A stretch of DNA of 43,543 nucleotides from positions 1-43,543 of the forward strand of contig JBMNPP010000002.1 of NCBI GenBank assembly GCA_050943675.1, in the 5' to 3' direction. How positions within the stretch are numbered: position 1 is the first letter of the stretch; every line of letters begins with the position of its first letter. The notes under the pieces were generated by a model, which saw nothing but the letters and a program-made list of their open reading frames with translations, had not been told where the DNA came from and ran no database searches. This DNA comes from Brooklawnia sp050943675. Its GTDB lineage: Bacteria; Actinomycetota; Actinomycetes; Propionibacteriales; Propionibacteriaceae. Positions 38,963-43,543 of the stretch are shown piece by piece. Both the position numbers and the translations under genes were made by a program.

Positions 38963-39631
38963 TCACCGAGATCCAGTGATCACCCAGGACGATTCAGCAT
39001 CGGCGACCAGGCGCTCCGGACGACCAAGATCGGTGAACCTGACGAAGCCCGAGCGACGGTCAGACACATCTACCAAGGGGGTGGCTGAGGCTTCCGCGAG
39101 CGCTTTGACGGCCGCCTGGTCGCCCAGGAGCACGGCCACTTCGACGGTGCCGGCCAACTTGTTGGCAACCAGGGTTTCGAGTGCTTCGGCGTCGATCTGG
39201 GTCGCTGCGATCACCAGGGCTGTTCGGTCGGCTGAGGCGTCCGACATCATCTGCAGGACTTCCCGGAACTCGCTGATCTGGTCAAAGCAAGCGAGTACGC
39301 GCGGTGAGTCGACGATCAGCCGGTTGCCGGTGTGGGTGGCCATGTGTTCGGTCGCCAGCCGGCAGTTGCTGCGGGTGGCCTGCTCCAGTTGGTCGGCGAG
39401 TTCGCGTTCCTGCTCAGGTGAGAAATCTGCCACGGGAATGGCGTTGTCGAGCAGCTGCGCCGAAGTCACGTAGGCCGGCGGCTCCAGGCGGTTACCGTCG
39501 GTGTCGACGCTCGCCATGGGCAGTTCCCCGGCTGATGCGCGCGCGCTGTTTCGGCGGTCGACCAGAGTCGCGGCCACCACCAGGGCGATGCCCACCACCA
39601 GGATCAGCGTGACGATCAGGCCTGGGGTCAT
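38963..39631 (-). CDS. membrane-anchored protein with a GroEL apical-domain-like region
   Basis: A 222-residue protein of no named family known to me. Seen: one N-terminal membrane helix (about 4-24), a Pro/Glu-rich linker, a helical stretch (SPEQERELADQLEQATRS), then residues about 103-222 that follow the GroEL apical domain. SPRVLACFDQISEFREVL aligns with E. coli GroEL SPFILLADKKISNIREML; ALVIAATQIDAEALETLVAN with LLIIAEDVEGEALATLVVN; DLGRPERLVADAESSWVI with DLGQAKRVVINKDTTTII. The two helices that form the substrate-binding groove are kept, while the GFGDRRKAML loop and the equatorial ATPase domain are absent. ATG 39631 has a TAGCGT -10 at 7 nt and no ribosome site. Orientation (tail inside or outside) is unclear; few positive charges precede the helix and RR follows it, which suggests a cytoplasmic domain. 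Confidence 0.7.
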   Translation of the reverse strand: MTPGLIVTLILVVGIALVVAATLVDRRNSARASAGELPMASVDTDGNRLEPPAYVTSAQLLDNAIPVADFSPEQERELADQLEQATRSNCRLATEHMATHTGNRLIVDSPRVLACFDQISEFREVLQMMSDASADRTALVIAATQIDAEALETLVANKLAGTVEVAVLLGDQAAVKALAEASATPLVDVSDRRSGFVRFTDLGRPERLVADAESSWVITGSR

Positions 39632-39638
39632 GGCGTCA

Positions 39639-39644
39639 ACGCTA
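39639..39644 (-). promoter_or_regulatory. -10 element for the GroEL-apical-like gene
   Basis: Minus-strand TAGCGT lies 7 nt before ATG 39631, the same hexamer and spacing seen before nnrE. The 161-bp gap to the upstream HNH gene also holds a CCCTGC/GCAGGG inverted repeat at about 39742-39769 that may end the HNH transcript. Confidence 0.4.
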
Positions 39645-39792
39645 TCCCGGCCAACCGAATCAATCGCTCGCGTGAGGGGCCAGCCCGCAGACAGGATTCT
39701 TGGTCGACGGAGGGTTTGGCCCACGCTCGAATGCCCTGCAGAAGCCGGTAGTCAGCAGGGTTGCAGCGGCTGGGATGGGCGCCGGGCGCCGG

Positions 39793-41142
39793 TTATGCCT
39801 GCTTGCCGAGTTCGCCGGGTTTGCCGATGGCCGTGGTGCCGTCGGGAGTGACCAGGTACTGGTACCCGGCTGGTGATGTCCACTTGAAGTGGCCCGGTGC
39901 TGGCTGTTCGAGGTGCCAGCCACCGTGGGTTTTGGCTCGGTGGGTGAATCGGGACAGTGGTCCGAGGTTGTCGAGCCGGGTTTGGTCTGGTTCGCCGGGT
40001 GTGTAGGGAATCGTGTGATCCATGTCACAGTCCTTGGCTGCCCTTGTTCCGTAGGGGAAGACATCGACGGGGTTGCGTTGTTCGATCACAAGCCGCATCC
40101 TGTCTGGCACCGCGTACCCGTTGGCTGGGGTGATGGTGGTTGGGTCGATGACTGGTCGGACGATGACCTTTGACCCTGCGAGGAAGTCGGGGAGTTGTGT
40201 GGTGAGCAGGTGGCCCCAGCCCTCGACCTGGGCGATGCCTGCTGGTGGGCACGCTGGCCCATCGGTCAGGCTCGCGGCCGGGGCTTCGGTCAAGCCCGGG
40301 TGCAGGATGGGATCGTTTGCGTTGATGTGGACGACCAGGGTGTTCGTGGGCAGGGTTTCTTGCCCGAAGGCCTGACGGGCGAGGATCCCGACTGCCGCAG
40401 CGCGGCGGGCGTCCAGACTGTCGCCTGCTGCCCGGTGGTCTTCGGGGAGGTTTTCGGCGATCTGGGTGAGTGCGTGGTCGAAGCGGATCCCGTCGGCTGG
40501 GCTTAGTTGACCCCACATGGTGACTGACCCGTTTTCGATCCCGGACACCAGCACGCGGCGATCCTTGATCTTGGCGTTGGTCCGGTCGAAGGCGGCTTTG
40601 GGGTCGGCAGCGTCGATCCAGGACTGCAGGTGTTTCATTACCCACCCGATTCCGTGCTGGGGGAGTGTCGCGGCGACCCGGGCATCTACATACTGTGCGG
40701 CTTTGATGTCGAGGAGGGTGGTGCGGTCGATGACAAGGTTGGCCTGCCAAACCCTTGCCTCACCGGCGAGGACTCTTTGCCACAGGTGTGGGAACCGGTG
40801 CCGCAGGTCGAGGGCTTGCGCGATTCGGTTGGCTGCCGAGCGTGGTGAGATCCCGAGCAGCCCACCGATTTCAAGGCTGAGGAATTCCCCAACCAACGCG
40901 GTGCCGTGGTGGCCGCCGGGGATGAGGCGTTCCATGCCGTCCAGGACGTGGTTGATGTCTACTTGGTAGAGGTCTGCTGCGTGGGTGATGGCCACCAGTT
41001 CTGCGACTTCGGCGGCCTGGAGTTGCTGGTGGGCGTGATCCAGTGCGTCGAATGCCTGAGCACTGGTTGCGGGGTGGGTCCAGTCGGGTTGGTCTGGTGG
41101 GTCGAAGTGGGGTGGGGGTAAGTCCCCGGGGGTGTGGGTCAT
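39793..41142 (-). CDS. DUF222 domain protein with C-terminal HNH endonuclease motif (13E12 repeat family)
   Basis: A 449-residue protein. Seen: a long helical N-terminal DUF222 domain (LVAITHAADLYQVD ... GLLGISPRSAANRIAQALDLRHRFPHLW) and a C-terminal HNH motif CDMDHTIPYTPGEPDQTRLDNLGPLSRFTHRAKTHGGW. These genes are multi-copy in actinobacteria and often linked to mobile DNA; their biological role is not established. ATG 41142 is chosen because a TACAAT -10 lies 6 nt upstream. Confidence 0.85.
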   Translation of the reverse strand: MTHTPGDLPPPHFDPPDQPDWTHPATSAQAFDALDHAHQQLQAAEVAELVAITHAADLYQVDINHVLDGMERLIPGGHHGTALVGEFLSLEIGGLLGISPRSAANRIAQALDLRHRFPHLWQRVLAGEARVWQANLVIDRTTLLDIKAAQYVDARVAATLPQHGIGWVMKHLQSWIDAADPKAAFDRTNAKIKDRRVLVSGIENGSVTMWGQLSPADGIRFDHALTQIAENLPEDHRAAGDSLDARRAAAVGILARQAFGQETLPTNTLVVHINANDPILHPGLTEAPAASLTDGPACPPAGIAQVEGWGHLLTTQLPDFLAGSKVIVRPVIDPTTITPANGYAVPDRMRLVIEQRNPVDVFPYGTRAAKDCDMDHTIPYTPGEPDQTRLDNLGPLSRFTHRAKTHGGWHLEQPAPGHFKWTSPAGYQYLVTPDGTTAIGKPGELGKQA

Positions 41143-41148
41143 GGCTTT

Positions 41149-41176
41149 ATTGTATTCGATCACAACCCCGAAACAA
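41149..41176 (-). promoter_or_regulatory. promoter of the DUF222/HNH gene
   Basis: Minus-strand TTGTTT (41176-41171), 16 bp, TACAAT (41154-41149), then 6 nt to ATG 41142: a leaderless arrangement with a good -10. Confidence 0.55.
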
Positions 41177-41187
41177 GGGTAAACCAC

Positions 41188-41489
41188 CTAGAAAAGCAGG
41201 CTTTCTTTTGAGCTGCTCGGCCCTGGCTTCTCGGACCGGGGATTGGCAGCGCGTCGGGGCCTCGCCCTTCTCCACCTTGCGACCTCTTGACACTTGCGGG
41301 CGGACTTCTCGGTCAATGTCCGACGACTGCCGCCCGGCAACTGCGTGCCAGGGTTGGGTAACCCGATTCACCATGCGGCCACTGCTCGCGTGGGTCACGT
41401 GCCGCCGGTCGCGCCCCATCTGGCTGGCACAAGTCGCGGATTCATCTTTGGGGCAGCCGACCGCTAACCTGTGGCATGGATATATGAAC
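41188..41489. other. intergenic region upstream of glyS without a gene
   Basis: About 300 bp between divergent HNH and glyS genes. Open frames here show no recognisable protein features or ribosome sites. A TTGACA at 41287-41292 lacks a partner -10. A TATATG at 41481-41486 is a possible -10 for glyS just before the GGTACC palindromes. The strongest structure is those palindromes at the right end. Confidence 0.5.
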
Positions 41490-41541
41490 CCGGTACCAGC
41501 CAGGTACCGGAACACTGACCCGATGCCAGCCAGGTACCGGG
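41490..41541 (+). promoter_or_regulatory. tandem GGTACC hairpins in the glyS leader
   Basis: Hairpin 1: CCGGTACC-AGCCA-GGTACCGG (41490-41510), a perfect 8-bp stem. Hairpin 2: CCCGATGCC-AGCCA-GGTACCGGG (41519-41541), two mismatches. Loops and 3' arms are identical, and the units are 30 bp apart. The 3' arm of hairpin 2 ends in the GGG of the GGGAG ribosome site of glyS, so this hairpin could hide it. The perfect 5' arm of hairpin 1 could also pair with the 3' arm of hairpin 2. As DNA, the half sites lie 11 bp apart and the pairs 30 bp apart, suiting a dimeric regulator. Confidence 0.55.
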
Positions 41542-41548
41542 AGATCGA

Positions 41549-42949
<1,401 letters not shown>

Positions 42950-42955
42950 ACGAAA

Positions 42956-42996
42956 CACCCCTGGCACCACCGCCTGGCCCGGTGCTGCCAGGGGTG
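42956..42996 (+). terminator. terminator after glyS
   Basis: CACCCCTGGCA (42956-42966) pairs with TGCCAGGGGTG (42986-42996), extended by CACCG/CGGTG (42968-42972, 42980-42984) around a 7-nt loop: 16 pairs with one mismatch. No long U-run follows, as often in actinobacteria. Confidence 0.75.
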
Positions 42997-43039
42997 GACA
43001 CTTGCCAGTAGGGTGGGCGAGTTCTCACTTGGAGGCATC

Positions 43040-43543
43040 ATGAGCGAACAGGCCAACACCCCGGACGGGTTGCCGACCGGCGACCTGCCGACCCGGGCAG
43101 AGCGGCTGAACCGGCTGCGTTTCGGCCGTGAGCACGGAAAACTGCTATTCGGTTCTGGTATCGGATGGGCCCTGGACGCGATGGACGTCGGCCTGATCAG
43201 CTACGTCATGACCGCACTGGCCGCGCACTGGGCACTCAACAACACCCAGTTGAGCTGGATCGGGTCCATCGGCTTCGTCGGCATGATGATCGGTGCGTCC
43301 CTGGGTGGCCTGCTCGCCGACCGGATCGGGCGCCGCAATGTCTTCGCACTGACGCTGCTGGTCTATGGCCTGGCCACCGGCCTGACCGCCTTCTCGACCG
43401 GCATCGCCATGCTCATCGTCCTGCGTTTCGTCGTCGGGCTGGGGCTCGGCGCCGAGCTTCCGGTTGCCTCGACGCTGGTCAGCGAATTCGCGCCGCAACG
43501 GATTCGCGGCCGGATGGTGGTCTGGCTCGAGAGCTTCTGGGCG
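43040..43543 (+). CDS. MFS metabolite:H+ symporter (3' end outside window)
   Basis: N-terminal 168 residues of a major facilitator permease. Seen: a polar N-terminus, helix 1 with GWALDAMDVGLISYV (Asp pair as in aromatic acid and sugar:H+ symporters), the loop 2-3 signature GGLLADRIGRRNVF, and helix 4-5 RFVVGLGLGAELPVASTLVSEFAP with RGRMV. ATG 43040 has GGAGG. The pattern fits the metabolite:H+ / aromatic acid symporter groups; substrate unknown. Confidence 0.85.
   Translation, partial: MSEQANTPDGLPTGDLPTRAERLNRLRFGREHGKLLFGSGIGWALDAMDVGLISYVMTALAAHWALNNTQLSWIGSIGFVGMMIGASLGGLLADRIGRRNVFALTLLVYGLATGLTAFSTGIAMLIVLRFVVGLGLGAELPVASTLVSEFAPQRIRGRMVVWLESFWA

Overview
The window is high-GC DNA from an actinobacterium. 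The gene content (a large cobalamin cluster interleaved with a hemA-hemL operon, a TRAP uptake system, a DmsABC-type respiratory reductase, a DUF222/HNH protein and an SH3-repeat wall protein) best fits a member of the Propionibacteriaceae or a close relative. That placement is inference from content and gene order, not a database match.

Left part (1-14.2 kb), accessory metabolism. A LacI-type regulator lies between a TRAP solute-binding lipoprotein gene (running off the left edge) and a YdiB-like quinate/shikimate dehydrogenase. Two matching palindromic operators sit on the promoters of this unit. Then come NAD(P)HX epimerase, a dmsABC operon whose dmsA carries both a frameshift and an in-frame TAG, an SDR oxidoreductase, an MFS exporter, an RclA-like flavin disulfide reductase, a TusA/TsuA thiosulfate-uptake pair, and a small lower-GC island with an orphan antitoxin plus SecB-like chaperone pair that has no recognisable toxin.

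Middle part (14.3-36.9 kb), tetrapyrrole and B12 block. The + strand hemA-hemC-hemD-hemB-hemL-cbiB operon makes uroporphyrinogen III and ends with the cobinamide-forming CbiB. Around it are cobI-cobM-cbiE-cbiGH-cbiX/sirC-cobF (minus), cbiC (plus), cbiMNQO cobalt transporter (minus), cbiT (plus), cobA (minus), cobK (plus), and cobQ/cobO-cobB/cobC (minus). Four genes are fusions of two enzymes. Two cobalamin riboswitches precede cbiM and cobI. The set is mostly that of the early-cobalt (anaerobic) pathway (CbiX, CbiG), but the C-1 methyltransferase is CobF, the aerobic-pathway enzyme; CbiD and CobG are not in the window.

Right part (36.9-43.5 kb). tRNA-Glu(UUC), an SH3-repeat secreted wall protein, a small membrane-anchored protein whose C-terminal half resembles the GroEL apical (substrate-binding) domain, a DUF222/HNH protein, glycyl-tRNA synthetase behind paired GGTACC hairpins, and the start of an MFS symporter.

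A theme across the window is leaderless transcription: at least eight genes have a TANNNT -10 hexamer exactly 6-7 nt before an ATG or GTG and no Shine-Dalgarno. At lacI/ydiB the two divergent leaderless promoters share one symmetric -10 element. The strongest candidates for something undescribed are the tethered GroEL-apical-like protein, the toxinless antitoxin-chaperone pair, and the glyS leader.
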